Of a stretch of 64,000 nucleotides of DNA, positions 24,740-33,282 are shown piece by piece (the stretch's first letter is position 1; every line of letters begins with the position of its first letter). The stretch spans positions 1 to 64,000 of the forward strand of contig NZ_JABUNR010000005.1 of NCBI RefSeq assembly GCF_013343715.1, written 5' to 3'. Origin of the DNA: Mesobacillus harenae. GTDB lineage: Bacteria; Bacillota; Bacilli; Bacillales; Cytobacillaceae. Both the position numbers and the translations under genes were made by a program. The notes beneath the pieces were generated by a model, which was not told the DNA's origin, searched no databases, and was given only the letters and a program-made list of their open reading frames with translations.

Positions 24740-25270
24740 TTGAGTTTAATAGTTTTTAATCCAACGAGCGGCCCGAGCTTAAAAGAGTTGCATATGGCAA
24801 AACGAAACAAGCCATTAGATGGAAGTGTAATCGGGTTAGTGGATAATGGAAAAATGAATTCAGATACTGTTGTTCAATTTTTAGGTGAAAAACTTCAGGA
24901 TAAATATAAAGTAACAGAAGTAATTCGTTTTAAAAAACATTCCTTTTCACATGGCCTGAAGGAAGAGGACGCACGAATGCTGGCTGGCAAGTGCGACTTT
25001 ATTATTTCAGGTGTTGGGGACTGAGGCTCCTGCAGCTCGGGCAGTTTGCTCGATGGAGTTATTATGGAAAAGCTTGGAGTTCCTACAGCAGTCATTATCA
25101 CTGAACCATTTATTGCTTCAGGCAAAGCAATGGCAGTCGCCCAGGGAATTCCAGACTACCCGTTTGCGGTAATCCCCCACCCTATTGCCGCTACAGAAAG
25201 ACAAGCTCTCGGTGAATGGACGGAGCAAATAGTCGATGAAGTCGCGGAGATTTTAACTAAGGTGAATTAA
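24740..25270 (+). CDS. UGSC-motif selenoprotein
   Basis: The sequence reads through an in-frame TGA (25022-25024, codon 95) to give 176 aa. The context is IISGVGD-U-GSCSSGS, the signature UGSC of a known selenoprotein family whose non-Sec members have Cys. The N-terminal part (VIGLVDNGKMNSDTVV) and the C-terminal part (KLGVPTAVIITEPF, IPDYPFAVIPHPI) are both intact. Without Sec decoding it appears as two ORFs. Start uncertain: TTG at 24740 with an AGGATGAG-type RBS, or ATG at 24728. Biochemical function is not established. Confidence 0.9.
25037..25053 (+). promoter_or_regulatory. Bacterial SECIS hairpin for the UGSC UGA
   Basis: UCGGGCA-GUU-UGCUCGA: a 7-bp stem (one wobble) with a GUU loop at +20 to +22 from the UGA. 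The loop is the same as that of the redoxin SECIS. Confidence 0.75.
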
Positions 25271-25275
25271 CCCAA

Positions 25276-25314
25276 AAAGTCGTACTTTCCTGAAGTGGAT
25301 TGTACGGCTTTTTT
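25276..25314 (+). terminator. Terminator of the UGSC operon
   Basis: AAAGTCGTAC-loop-GTACGGCTTT followed by Ts, starting right after the UGSC stop. Confidence 0.85.
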
Positions 25315-25441
25315 CATTTTGAATTTGAGGATCCCAGCGTATTTTCTCCAACATTCTTTCTAAATAAAGTCAGACTTGTTTTCTGTATGTCCATTTCATG
25401 ATAACATTCTAATTGAATAAGAATAGAGAGAGTGAACCCAT

Positions 25442-25813
25442 ATGATTTTTACCAAACTAGTGATTGATCTGCTTTGTGGCCTGCTTGTCCTCGTAGCTGG
25501 GATAGTCTATTTAAAAAACACGTTTAAAACCATTCAGAATTTGGACGAAACTAAAACAGATGCTAAACAATTTCGGAAAGAATTTTACTTTGCTGATTTT
25601 ATTCGGTATCTGTCCATTGCCGTAATCGTCATGTTCATCATGGTATGGGCCATAGACAAGGAAGTGAACATTGCCTTAAATATTGTGTTTCCCTCTATGC
25701 TGATTGCCGGAGCCGTAAAAGGTTTTCACTATCTTTTTAAAAATAAACTTACAGGTCCCCGCTATATTTACTACCTTGCAGTAATTGTCCTATCTATATT
25801 AAATATTCTTTAG
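25442..25813 (+). CDS. Small integral membrane protein
   Basis: 123 aa with four predicted transmembrane segments (about 4-24, 52-70, 77-95, 104-122). A charged loop between the first two (KNTFKTIQNLDETKTDAKQF) is probably cytoplasmic. GAGAGTGA precedes the ATG at good spacing. No family recognised and no operon partners; followed by a dispersed repeat. Confidence 0.7.
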   Translation: MIFTKLVIDLLCGLLVLVAGIVYLKNTFKTIQNLDETKTDAKQFRKEFYFADFIRYLSIAVIVMFIMVWAIDKEVNIALNIVFPSMLIAGAVKGFHYLFKNKLTGPRYIYYLAVIVLSILNIL

Positions 25814-25902
25814 GTGTTTCATTCCGCTACCAATTTTCTACTCCATATAAGAAAAACCAGGCAAAAACCACCTGGTCCTTTTTTGTTTGGCTGTTAAATG
25901 GT

Positions 25903-26035
25903 GCTGTTGATTTCCACTCCAGCCGCTTGCTTTCCGCGGGGCGTGCGGTGAGCCTCCTCAGCGCTAAAGCGCCTGCGGTGTCTCACCTGTCCCGCTGCTC
26001 CCGTAGGAGTCAAGCGCCTTCCGCTCCAATCAACA
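25903..26035 (+). repeat. GTTGATT...AATCAAC dispersed repeat, complete copy
   Basis: GC-rich 130-bp element bounded by GCTGTTGATT and AATCAACA, with CGCTTTCCGCGGGG and GTCTCACCTGTCCCGCTG inside. Nearly the same sequence occurs at 54268 and, inverted, at 1-78. Such repeats are common in Bacillus genomes. The rest of 26036-26229 holds no supportable gene. Confidence 0.88.
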
Positions 26036-26229
26036 AAGTGCAAAAATCAACATCTGGCTTTAAAACAGCCTTTTGTTTAAAGCATCCAAAGTTCTATTCC
26101 ATTCCTAATGATAATCCCGAATCATACTATAAAGAATGTCTTCCTTTAGGACGTTTGGCCGTAAGGAGATGGGCACTGGAGCTGGATAAAAATAGTCAAC
26201 CCATTTAAATTCTGATAATATAAAATAAT

Positions 26230-26258
26230 GTGCCTGAACCCGAAGTGGGGTCAGGCAC
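26230..26258 (-). terminator. Terminator at the 3' end of the beta-oxidation operon
   Basis: Minus strand GTGCCTGACCC-loop-GGGTTCAGGCAC followed by ATTATTTTAT; 8 bp after the last stop. Confidence 0.85.
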
Positions 26259-26265
26259 TGCTATT

Positions 26266-26664
26266 TTAACGCTGGATTTTAAAGGTTCCTGTTCCCTTGG
26301 CAATGAGCTTATTTTCCGAGTCAATAATTTTAGAATCAACGAAGGCTAGTTTGTATCCCTGCTGGATGATAGTAGCTTCGGCAAAAACTTCACCTTGCTT
26401 AACAGCGGCAAGGTATTGCGTCGTTAGGCTGGTTGTTGCAACTCGCTGCTTTGTGACGGACCTAAGAAGCATTCCTGAAATAAGGTCAAGCATCGTGGCA
26501 TGAACACCTCCATGCAATGTACCATTTACGTTAAGCAGGTAGTCACGAATTGCCAGCTTTACCTTTACCCTGTCATCCGCAAACTCAACAATTTCAAAGC
26601 CAATATGCTTAAAAAATGGGCTGTCCTCAAAACTTGTCCGAATATCAGCATGTGTTAGCTGCAC
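26266..26664 (-). CDS. PaaI-type hotdog thioesterase
   Basis: Hydrolysis of acyl- or aryl-CoA thioesters. 132 aa; the hotdog signature NGTLHGGVHATMLD near residues 45-58 matches PaaI-like enzymes. GTG start with GTAGGAGG upstream. Last gene of the minus-strand beta-oxidation series, 17 bp after the enoyl-CoA hydratase and just before a strong terminator. Likely a CoA-recycling or proofreading function. Confidence 0.88.
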   Translation of the reverse strand: MQLTHADIRTSFEDSPFFKHIGFEIVEFADDRVKVKLAIRDYLLNVNGTLHGGVHATMLDLISGMLLRSVTKQRVATTSLTTQYLAAVKQGEVFAEATIIQQGYKLAFVDSKIIDSENKLIAKGTGTFKIQR

Positions 26665-26681
26665 GTATTTGTCCTCCTACA

Positions 26682-27464
26682 TCAGCGTGAAGTAAACTCT
26701 GGTTTCCTTTTCTCTAAAAATGCAGCCGTGCCCTCATTTTTATCCTCAGTTGAAAATAGGATGGCTTGAGCTAATTTCTCAATGATCAATCCCGTTTTTT
26801 GATCAGTTTCAAAGCCGGTATGTACGGCTATTTTCGCCAATTTAACAGCGAGCGGCCCCTTTGAAAGGATTTTTTCGGCAATTTCTTCTGCCTTTGCTTC
26901 TAGTTGTTCAGGTGGAACCACTTCGGAAACTAATCCGATTCGATACGCTTCTTCCCCATCAATAATTTTTCCTGTCAGGATCATATCAAGTGCTTTCCCT
27001 TTGCCGACTGTCCTGGCAAGACGCTGAGTTCCCCCTGCACCGGGGATAATGGAAAGATTCAATTCAGGAAGACCAAACTTTGCATTGGAAGAAGCTACTC
27101 GGATATCACAGGCAAGAGCAAGTTCACAGCCACCGCCAAGTGCAAAGCCGTTGACCATAGCAATGGTTGGTTTATCATACATTTCGATAAGATCATAGAC
27201 CTCTTGCATCGCCCCAGGCTTAAAGACATCAAGCGCAGTTTTTTGCTTTAACTGGCCAATGTCAGCTCCTGCTGCAAAAGATTTGTCTCCTGTTCCGGTA
27301 AAAATAATACAGCCTACCGTTTCATCTTCCCTAAGCAAATTTAAGGCAGCAACAATGTCCTCAAGCGTTTCTTTGTTTAATGCATTGCGAAATTCTGGAC
27401 GATCGATCAAGATATACGCTAGTCGCCCGGTTTTTTTTAGTTTAATATTATCAAATTGATCCAT
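26682..27464 (-). CDS. Enoyl-CoA hydratase/isomerase family protein
   Basis: Hydration of 2-enoyl-CoA to 3-hydroxyacyl-CoA. 260 aa; crotonase signature FAAGADIGQL (oxyanion loop, about 64-73), NGFALGGGCELALACDIR (about 105-122, with the first catalytic Glu region) and LSIIPGAGGTQRL (second Glu position replaced by Pro/Gly context). GGTQRL is typical of this fold. RBS AAAGGAG. Located in the operon between two thioesterases; 23 bp downstream of the hotdog gene. Confidence 0.92.
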   Translation of the reverse strand: MDQFDNIKLKKTGRLAYILIDRPEFRNALNKETLEDIVAALNLLREDETVGCIIFTGTGDKSFAAGADIGQLKQKTALDVFKPGAMQEVYDLIEMYDKPTIAMVNGFALGGGCELALACDIRVASSNAKFGLPELNLSIIPGAGGTQRLARTVGKGKALDMILTGKIIDGEEAYRIGLVSEVVPPEQLEAKAEEIAEKILSKGPLAVKLAKIAVHTGFETDQKTGLIIEKLAQAILFSTEDKNEGTAAFLEKRKPEFTSR

Positions 27465-27487
27465 TTAACTGTCAGCTCCTTTCTCCC

Positions 27488-27868
27488 TTATTTCTTTAAG
27501 GAGATTACTTTAAAACTTGCCTGTCCGTTTGCAGCTATATTGCCCTCAGGATCAAAAACCGTTCCCTCTCCATATGCAATATTGGCATTATCATGTTTGA
27601 CTGAAGCTTTACAAACAAAATAATCTTTTTTGGTGTTGTCAAAAATATTTACACTCAGCTGGATGGTCACACCAAAACCATCCAGTGTCTTGGCAATAAC
27701 TGTTCCAATAGCCGTATCAAGCATAATGGAAAACAGGCCGCTATTCACGGTTCCTTCATCCTGCAGGTGCTCAGATTTTACGTTAGTGTGCAGAACCACG
27801 GTACCATTCTCATCCTGTTGCCGCTGAAAAGATAAATGATCAAATAAAAGCGAATGCTGTTGTTCCAT
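27488..27868 (-). CDS. Hotdog-fold thioesterase-like protein
   Basis: 126 aa with a hotdog pattern: EHLQDEGTVNSGLFSIMLDTAIGTVI replaces the PaaI-type NxxGxxHGG, so it is a divergent member. The C-terminal strands (IAYGEGTVFDPEGNI) fit. Possible thioesterase or acyl-CoA-binding role in the pathway. GGAGGTG precedes the ATG. Neighbours are the thiolase upstream and the hydratase downstream, with short gaps. Confidence 0.75.
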   Translation of the reverse strand: MEQQHSLLFDHLSFQRQQDENGTVVLHTNVKSEHLQDEGTVNSGLFSIMLDTAIGTVIAKTLDGFGVTIQLSVNIFDNTKKDYFVCKASVKHDNANIAYGEGTVFDPEGNIAANGQASFKVISLKK

Positions 27869-27897
27869 GAGTGCACCTCCAACAAGTGCCGGTAGGA

Positions 27898-29094
27898 TTA
27901 TCCGGCAATATTTTCAATTAATATTGCCATTCCTTGTCCCCCGCCGACACAAAGAGTCGCGATTCCGTATTGCTGTTTCCGGCGGATCAGTTCATGAAGC
28001 AAAGTGGTGACGAGGCGGGCGCCGGTTGATCCGACTGGATGTCCTAGCGCAATTGCTCCGCCGTTTACATTAACCTTAGACTGATCCAAGCCTAACTCCC
28101 TAATGACCGCTAAAGCCTGGGAAGCAAATGCCTCATTTAATTCAATTAAATCTATTTCCTCGATTGTTTTCCCTGTTCTTTCAAGCAACTTTTTGACTGC
28201 AGGCACTGGACCAATTCCCATAACTTCGGGGGAGACACCTACTGCTGCCCAATCAATGATTCGGGCTAGTGGTTTAAGGTTCAGCTCTTCAGCTTTGGTT
28301 CTTGACATAACAACTAGAGCTGTTGCACCGTCATTACGGCCACAAGCATTCCCTGCTGTAACGCTCCCATTTTTTCGGAATACAGGTTTCAATTTACTAA
28401 GCTTTTCAATTGTCGTTTCAGGCCGGGGATGTTCGTCGGTCTCGACCAATACTGAGCCAGATCTCGACTTGACCTCTACTGGGGCAATCTCAGCTTTAAA
28501 TCTCCCTTCAAGGATAGCTGAATCAGCTCTCCGCTGGCTTTCAATCGCAAACGCATCCTGATCCTCTCTAGAAACTTCATATTTCTCGGCAACATTTTCA
28601 GCTGTAATTCCCATGCCAAGGTTTTCACCGTATATTTCTTTCGGCTGCTGCCCTGCTTCCGTATTCGAATCAACTAAATGTGCCTTGTCGCCTCCGAATC
28701 GGGAACCGCGAAGGTAAACAGGTGAACAGCTCATGCTTTCTGTTCCCCCAGCGACAACGATCTCTGCCTGACCTGACTGAATTTGCTGCACAGCAGAAGC
28801 GATTGCCTGCATACCCGAAGCGCACAGACGGTTGATTGTAAAGGCAGGTGAAGAGTCTGGAACACCTGCTCTTAAGGCCGCTACTCGAGCAACATTAGAT
28901 GATTCAGTTGTTTGTCTTACTTCCCCAAGGATCACTTCATCAACTTGGTCTGCTTCAATATTGGCGCGATTAACCGCTTCTTTGATCACATGGCTTGCCA
29001 GTTGTCCAGAGCTAATTTCCTTGAACGCCCCTCCATACCGTCCAATTGGGGTGCGTACGGCACTTACAATTACAATTTCTTCATTTAAACCCAT
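27898..29094 (-). CDS. Acetyl-CoA acyltransferase (thiolase)
   Basis: Thiolytic cleavage of 3-ketoacyl-CoA, or the reverse. 398 aa; catalytic Cys91 in NRLCASGMQ, His352 in [10 protein letters not shown] and Cys382 in LCVGGGQG are all present. Full family length. RBS GAGAGGAG. Part of the minus-strand run acyl-CoA dehydrogenase, thiolase, hotdog, hydratase, hotdog, with gaps of 26-30 bp. Confidence 0.95.
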   Translation of the reverse strand: MGLNEEIVIVSAVRTPIGRYGGAFKEISSGQLASHVIKEAVNRANIEADQVDEVILGEVRQTTESSNVARVAALRAGVPDSSPAFTINRLCASGMQAIASAVQQIQSGQAEIVVAGGTESMSCSPVYLRGSRFGGDKAHLVDSNTEAGQQPKEIYGENLGMGITAENVAEKYEVSREDQDAFAIESQRRADSAILEGRFKAEIAPVEVKSRSGSVLVETDEHPRPETTIEKLSKLKPVFRKNGSVTAGNACGRNDGATALVVMSRTKAEELNLKPLARIIDWAAVGVSPEVMGIGPVPAVKKLLERTGKTIEEIDLIELNEAFASQALAVIRELGLDQSKVNVNGGAIALGHPVGSTGARLVTTLLHELIRRKQQYGIATLCVGGGQGMAILIENIAG

Positions 29095-29120
29095 GTTCAG
29101 TCTCCTCTCTCTTTATGCTT

Positions 29121-30269
29121 TTAGCTGTATTCTTTTTTTAATTGGCCCGCAATAATATTTTTTTGAATCTCAGAAGTTCCTTCATAAATACGTGTGATTC
29201 TTGCATCCCGGAAAAAACGCTCAATTGGATAGTCAGAAATGTAGCCAATTCCACCATGTACTTGGACAGCTTTGTCTGCAACCCGGTTATAGACCTCTGA
29301 TCCAAACAACTTGAGCATGGCAGCCTCTTTGATCACTTTCTGACCTTCATCAACCATCCAGGCGACACGATAAGTGAATGATCGAAGCGCTTCGATATCT
29401 ACTGCCATTTCTGCAAGCATATGTCCGACCGCCTGGTGATCAATAATGGGAACATTGAATTGGATCCTTTCGAGGGCATAAGTCGAGGACAAGTCAAGAA
29501 GCTTCTGGCATGAACCCAGATTTCTAGCTGCCAGACCTGCACGTCCATTTGCTAGGATTTTTAATGCATTCACATAGCCTTGGCCTTCTTGACCCATTAC
29601 GTTTTCGGCTGGCACCTCGCAATCCTCCATAATTACTTCGGCAGAGTGAGACCCTCTTAGTCCCATTTTCTTTTCTACTGCTCCTACATGAAAGCCAGGA
29701 AAATCTTTTTCAACAATAAAAGATGTTATTCCCTTTGCCCCTTTTGCAGGATCTGTAACAGCCATTACTGTAAAAACGTCAGCCTCTGTAGCATTAGTGA
29801 TATAATGCTTTGTACCATTGAGGATAAATTTATCGCCTTTTCTAACTGCAGTGGTTTTTAGATTTGTCGCATTGGAGCCTGCTGCTGGCTCTGTAAGTGC
29901 AAACGCTCCTATCTTCTCCCCAGACGCCATATCTGGAAGATACTTCCGCTTTTGCTCTTCATTCCCCATTTCAACAATCCCAACTGTTCCAATGCCCGTA
30001 TGTGCACCAATCAAAGTAGTATAGCCATTATGTGTAGCTCCGATTTCCTCATACAGCGCGCATTTACCGACCATACCGATACCAAGCCCGCCGTACTCCT
30101 CAGGAATACTTAATCCAAATAATCCAAGCTCCTTTGACATTTGAATAATCCGGTCGGGAATTTTATTTTCCTCTTCAATTTGCATGGCCACAGCTTCGAC
30201 TTCTGTTTGCACAAAATCACGGACATTTCTTTTTAAAAATTCAATATCTTCACCTAAACGAAAATCCAT
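29121..30269 (-). CDS. Acyl-CoA dehydrogenase, short-chain type
   Basis: Flavoenzyme that introduces the alpha,beta double bond and reduces ETF. 382 aa; FAD motif FALTEPAAGSNA near 122-134 and the catalytic Glu in RIYEGTSEIQ at the C-terminus (short/medium-chain type). RBS AAAGGAG before the ATG. Close paralogue of the enzyme at 39615-40763 in the same gene series; two such enzymes suggest different chain lengths or branched and straight substrates. Confidence 0.95.
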   Translation of the reverse strand: MDFRLGEDIEFLKRNVRDFVQTEVEAVAMQIEEENKIPDRIIQMSKELGLFGLSIPEEYGGLGIGMVGKCALYEEIGATHNGYTTLIGAHTGIGTVGIVEMGNEEQKRKYLPDMASGEKIGAFALTEPAAGSNATNLKTTAVRKGDKFILNGTKHYITNATEADVFTVMAVTDPAKGAKGITSFIVEKDFPGFHVGAVEKKMGLRGSHSAEVIMEDCEVPAENVMGQEGQGYVNALKILANGRAGLAARNLGSCQKLLDLSSTYALERIQFNVPIIDHQAVGHMLAEMAVDIEALRSFTYRVAWMVDEGQKVIKEAAMLKLFGSEVYNRVADKAVQVHGGIGYISDYPIERFFRDARITRIYEGTSEIQKNIIAGQLKKEYS

Positions 30270-30283
30270 ATCCAGTCACTCCT

Positions 30284-31129
30284 TTAATTGTAGTTATAAA
30301 ATCCTCTGCCTGTTTTTTTGCCAAGATGCCCTGCTTTTACATATTTTACGAGAATTGGACATGGACGATATTTTTCGCCGAGAGTCTTATGCAAATACTC
30401 CATATTTCTTAGCCTTGTATCAAGTCCAACAAGATCGGCTAGCTCCAGCGGTCCCATTGGATGATTGAGTCCAAGCTTTATCGCTTTATCAATGTCCTCT
30501 ATCGTACCAACGCCTTCCATTACCATGTTCATTGCTTCGTTTCCGATCATGCAGTTCATCCTGCTAACAGCAAAGCCTGGAAATTCATTGATCTTGACAC
30601 ACTCCTTGCCAAGCGTACGGCCAAATTCAAAGCATTGATTAATAGTTTCTTCTGACGTTTCCAAACCGCAGATGACCTCAATCAGCTTCATCTTGGGCAC
30701 TGGATTGAAAAAATGAAGGGCGATACAGCGGTCTGCCCGGTTTGTCTGTGCCGCAATTTCTGTCGGGCTCATTGTTGATGTATTCGTCGCCAGTATCGCA
30801 TTAGCAGGTGCATACTGATCAAGCTGCTTAAATATCTCTATTTTAAGTTCCATGATCTCAAGGACTGCTTCAATAACTAAATCAGAGTCATGAACGGCAT
30901 CCTCGAGGTTTGTAGTGAACCGAATGCGTTTTTTTGCGGCATCTGCCTCCGTACTGCTTAGCAATCCTTTTTCGATTGCACGGTCAAATTGCTTATCCAA
31001 ATAGGATCGGCAAGTGTCCAATGAAGCTTGATTAATATCTTGGACTGTTGTTTCAAAACCTGCTGCAGCACAAGAAAACGCAATTCCTCGCCCCATCGTG
31101 CCAGAACCAATTACACTAATCCTTTTCAC
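30284..31129 (-). CDS. 3-hydroxybutyryl-CoA dehydrogenase family protein
   Basis: NAD-dependent oxidation of 3-hydroxyacyl-CoA. 281 aa; Rossmann GSGTMGRGIA near 7-16, catalytic His in LHFFNPVPKMKLIEV, and NHPMGPLELADLVGLD in the C-terminal domain. GTG start with GGGGAGAAGG upstream. It heads the second half of the beta-oxidation series, following a 372-bp gap filled with repeats. It differs from the paralogue at 33283-34164. Confidence 0.93.
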   Translation of the reverse strand: MKRISVIGSGTMGRGIAFSCAAAGFETTVQDINQASLDTCRSYLDKQFDRAIEKGLLSSTEADAAKKRIRFTTNLEDAVHDSDLVIEAVLEIMELKIEIFKQLDQYAPANAILATNTSTMSPTEIAAQTNRADRCIALHFFNPVPKMKLIEVICGLETSEETINQCFEFGRTLGKECVKINEFPGFAVSRMNCMIGNEAMNMVMEGVGTIEDIDKAIKLGLNHPMGPLELADLVGLDTRLRNMEYLHKTLGEKYRPCPILVKYVKAGHLGKKTGRGFYNYN

Positions 31130-31229
31130 AAAACCTTCTCCCCTCGGCTGTTCTATATATGTATATAAGCCCCCGCCGGAGCAGGGACATTTACTTTTGC
31201 AGGAATATTATAGGTTGTTAGTAGCGCTT

Positions 31230-31500
31230 AACGGGCGCTTCCGCTTTTGTTTTCATCCAGCTCCAGCGCCTAGCTCCTCGAGTCGCTTCGGTCCAGCCGA
31301 TGAAGTCAAAGAACGACTTCACCTTCTGGCCCTCCAGCGCTTTTTTAGTTGCGCCTCCTAGCTTCTCGAGTCGCTTCGATCTTGCTGATGAAGTCAAAGA
31401 ACGACTTCATCTGCAAGACCTCCAGCGCTTGTCGAAGCTAAACAGTCGGCTTCACATTAAGGTTTGTCGGAGCTGATCAAGGCGCTTGCGCTTTTGTTTA
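31230..31500. repeat. Tandem CTCGAGTCGCTTCG repeats with hairpins
   Basis: Two copies with an 88-bp period: CTCGAGTCGCTTCG at 31277 and 31365, each followed by a GATGAAGTC...GACTTCAT(C) hairpin and CCTCCAGCGCTT. Flanking shorter GGCGCTT(C/G)CGCTTTTGTTT motifs occur at both ends. This is a repeat type common in Bacillus. No T-tract follows the hairpins, so terminator activity is unproven. No gene is supported in 31130-31501. Confidence 0.85.
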
Positions 31501-31501
31501 T

Positions 31502-32479
31502 TTATGCGTTCACTTTTAAGCTTTTAATCTCTTCTACTAGCATCGGAACGACTTCAAACAAATCTCCAACAATACCATAATCGGCAACCTTAAATATATT
31601 CGCCTCAGGATCTTTGTTAATTGCTACGACAATTTTAGAATTGGACATCCCTGCTAAATGCTGGATGGCACCTGAGATACCACAGGCAATATAAAGATCT
31701 GGAGTGACAACCTTGCCTGTCTGCCCAATCTGGAGCGAGTAATCGCAATACTCTGCATCACAGGCTCCGCGTGAGGCACCCACAGCCCCCCCAAGCACAT
31801 CGGCAAGCTCCTGGAGCGGCTTGAAGCCATCTTCGCTTTTGACACCCCTGCCACCGGCAACGATCACTTTCGCTTCGGAAAGATCTACCCCTTGAACGGC
31901 TTTTTTCGCTACTTCTTTTACAATCGTCCGCAAGTCTTTAATCTCAACAGACAGCTTCGTTACTTCCCCTGTTCGTGAAGCATCCTTGGGGAGCGGAGTA
32001 ATATTATTTGGACGAATCGTCGCAAAAATGGTTCCAGCAATTGAAAGCTTTTTTTCAAATGCCTTTCCAGAGTATATTGGACGGGTAAATACGACATTTT
32101 CGCCTTCTGTCTCGATTTCAATAACATCCGAGACTAGACCGGCACCAAGCTTGCTGGCAACTTTGGGAGCCAGATCTTTTCCTGCAGCTGTATGGCCAAA
32201 AACAATCGCATCTGGTTTTTCCTGATTAATGACAGCTAAAATTGCCTGTGAAAAACCGTCTGGAGTATATTGGGCAAGCTGTTTGTCCTCAACGGCAACA
32301 ACCTGGTCTGCTCCATAATGGAACAACTCCTGTGCCAAACCGCTAACTGTTTCTCCAATAAGAACTGCAATGACCTCGCCCCCTTCAGATATTTTCTGGG
32401 CAGCTGCAATTCCTTCAAAAGATACATTGCGCAATGCTCCATCACGGGCTTCACCTAATACAATGACTTTTCTTGGCAT
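31502..32479 (-). CDS. etfA: Electron transfer flavoprotein, alpha subunit
   Basis: FAD-binding subunit of ETF, which carries electrons from acyl-CoA dehydrogenases to the quinone pool. About 325 aa from MPRKVIVLGEARDG. The C-terminal FAD domain has GRGVKSEDGFKPL, GASRGACDAEYC and LYIACGISGAIQHLAGM, all typical. The ATG at 32479 is favoured by AAAGGAG with 11-base spacing; the upstream GTG sits directly on the RBS. 18 bp downstream of etfB. Dedicated ETF genes here suggest that the catabolic operon supplies its own electron carrier. Confidence 0.95.
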   Translation of the reverse strand: MPRKVIVLGEARDGALRNVSFEGIAAAQKISEGGEVIAVLIGETVSGLAQELFHYGADQVVAVEDKQLAQYTPDGFSQAILAVINQEKPDAIVFGHTAAGKDLAPKVASKLGAGLVSDVIEIETEGENVVFTRPIYSGKAFEKKLSIAGTIFATIRPNNITPLPKDASRTGEVTKLSVEIKDLRTIVKEVAKKAVQGVDLSEAKVIVAGGRGVKSEDGFKPLQELADVLGGAVGASRGACDAEYCDYSLQIGQTGKVVTPDLYIACGISGAIQHLAGMSNSKIVVAINKDPEANIFKVADYGIVGDLFEVVPMLVEEIKSLKVNA

Positions 32480-32497
32480 TTTGTAAAACACTCCTTT

Positions 32498-33271
32498 TTA
32501 TATGACTTTTGCTTCAGAATGCAGCAAGCTCACAAGTTCCTTTACCTGGACATCCAACTCACCTTCAAGTACCTTCCCTGCCTCTTTTTTTGGCGGCAGG
32601 AAAATTTCGATTGTTTTTGTTTTTGCTTCTACGTCATCTTCGTCAAGATCTAAATCATCTAGCTCCAATTCCTCAAGAGGCTTTTTCTTTGCCTTCATAA
32701 TTCCCGGCAAGGATGGGTAACGTGGTTCATTTAAGCCTTGCTGAGCAGTAACAAGCAGTGGAAGTGCTGCTTCGATTGTTTCAGAGTCACCCTCAACGTC
32801 ACGTACAATTTTAACGCTGGTTCCGTCGACAGTAATATTAGTGATTGTTGTTATATAAGGAATATCTAACAGGTCTGCAACTCGCGGTCCCACTTGTCCG
32901 CTGCCGCCATCAATTGCAACATTTCCGGCAAGGATCAAATCTGCCTCTTTACCTTGAAGAAATTCAGCTAATATTTTTGATGTTGTGAACTGGTCACCAT
33001 TTTCGATATCATCTTCAATATTGATCAGTACAGCTTTGTCAGCACCCATTGCAAGAGCGGTCCGGAGCTGTTTTTCTGCTTCTTCTCCGCCAACAGACAC
33101 CACCGTGACTTCCCCGCCCTGACTGTCCCGAATCTGGATAGCTTCTTCAACAGCGTACTCATCGTATGGATTGATAATAAACTCTGCTCCATCTTCAACA
33201 ATCGAACCATTAGAGATGACGATTTTCTCTTCCGTATCAAACGTTCGCTTTAATAATACAAAAATATTCAT
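32498..33271 (-). CDS. etfB: Electron transfer flavoprotein, beta subunit
   Basis: AMP-binding partner of EtfA. 257 aa; N-terminal NIFVLLKRTFDTEEK, the AGNVAIDGGSGQVGPRVADL segment and the recognition-loop PRYPSLPGIMKAKKKP are family hallmarks. AAGGAGG is 6 bases before the ATG. Between the 3-hydroxyacyl-CoA dehydrogenase (12-bp gap) and etfA. Confidence 0.95.
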   Translation of the reverse strand: MNIFVLLKRTFDTEEKIVISNGSIVEDGAEFIINPYDEYAVEEAIQIRDSQGGEVTVVSVGGEEAEKQLRTALAMGADKAVLINIEDDIENGDQFTTSKILAEFLQGKEADLILAGNVAIDGGSGQVGPRVADLLDIPYITTITNITVDGTSVKIVRDVEGDSETIEAALPLLVTAQQGLNEPRYPSLPGIMKAKKKPLEELELDDLDLDEDDVEAKTKTIEIFLPPKKEAGKVLEGELDVQVKELVSLLHSEAKVI

Positions 33272-33282
33272 GTTAACCCTCC

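Noticed and set aside
24701..25270. A frameshifted or nonsense pseudogene
   Set aside because: The two ORFs are in the same frame and the stop is the U of a UGSC motif with a SECIS hairpin; coding quality is good on both sides.
25927..26208. A 93-aa plus-strand ORF
   Set aside because: Most of it lies within the GTTGATT dispersed repeat; no RBS and no protein-like conservation.
31098..31500. CRISPR-like array
   Set aside because: Only two long tandem units of a common Bacillus repeat with internal hairpins; no spacer-like variable segments and no cas genes.
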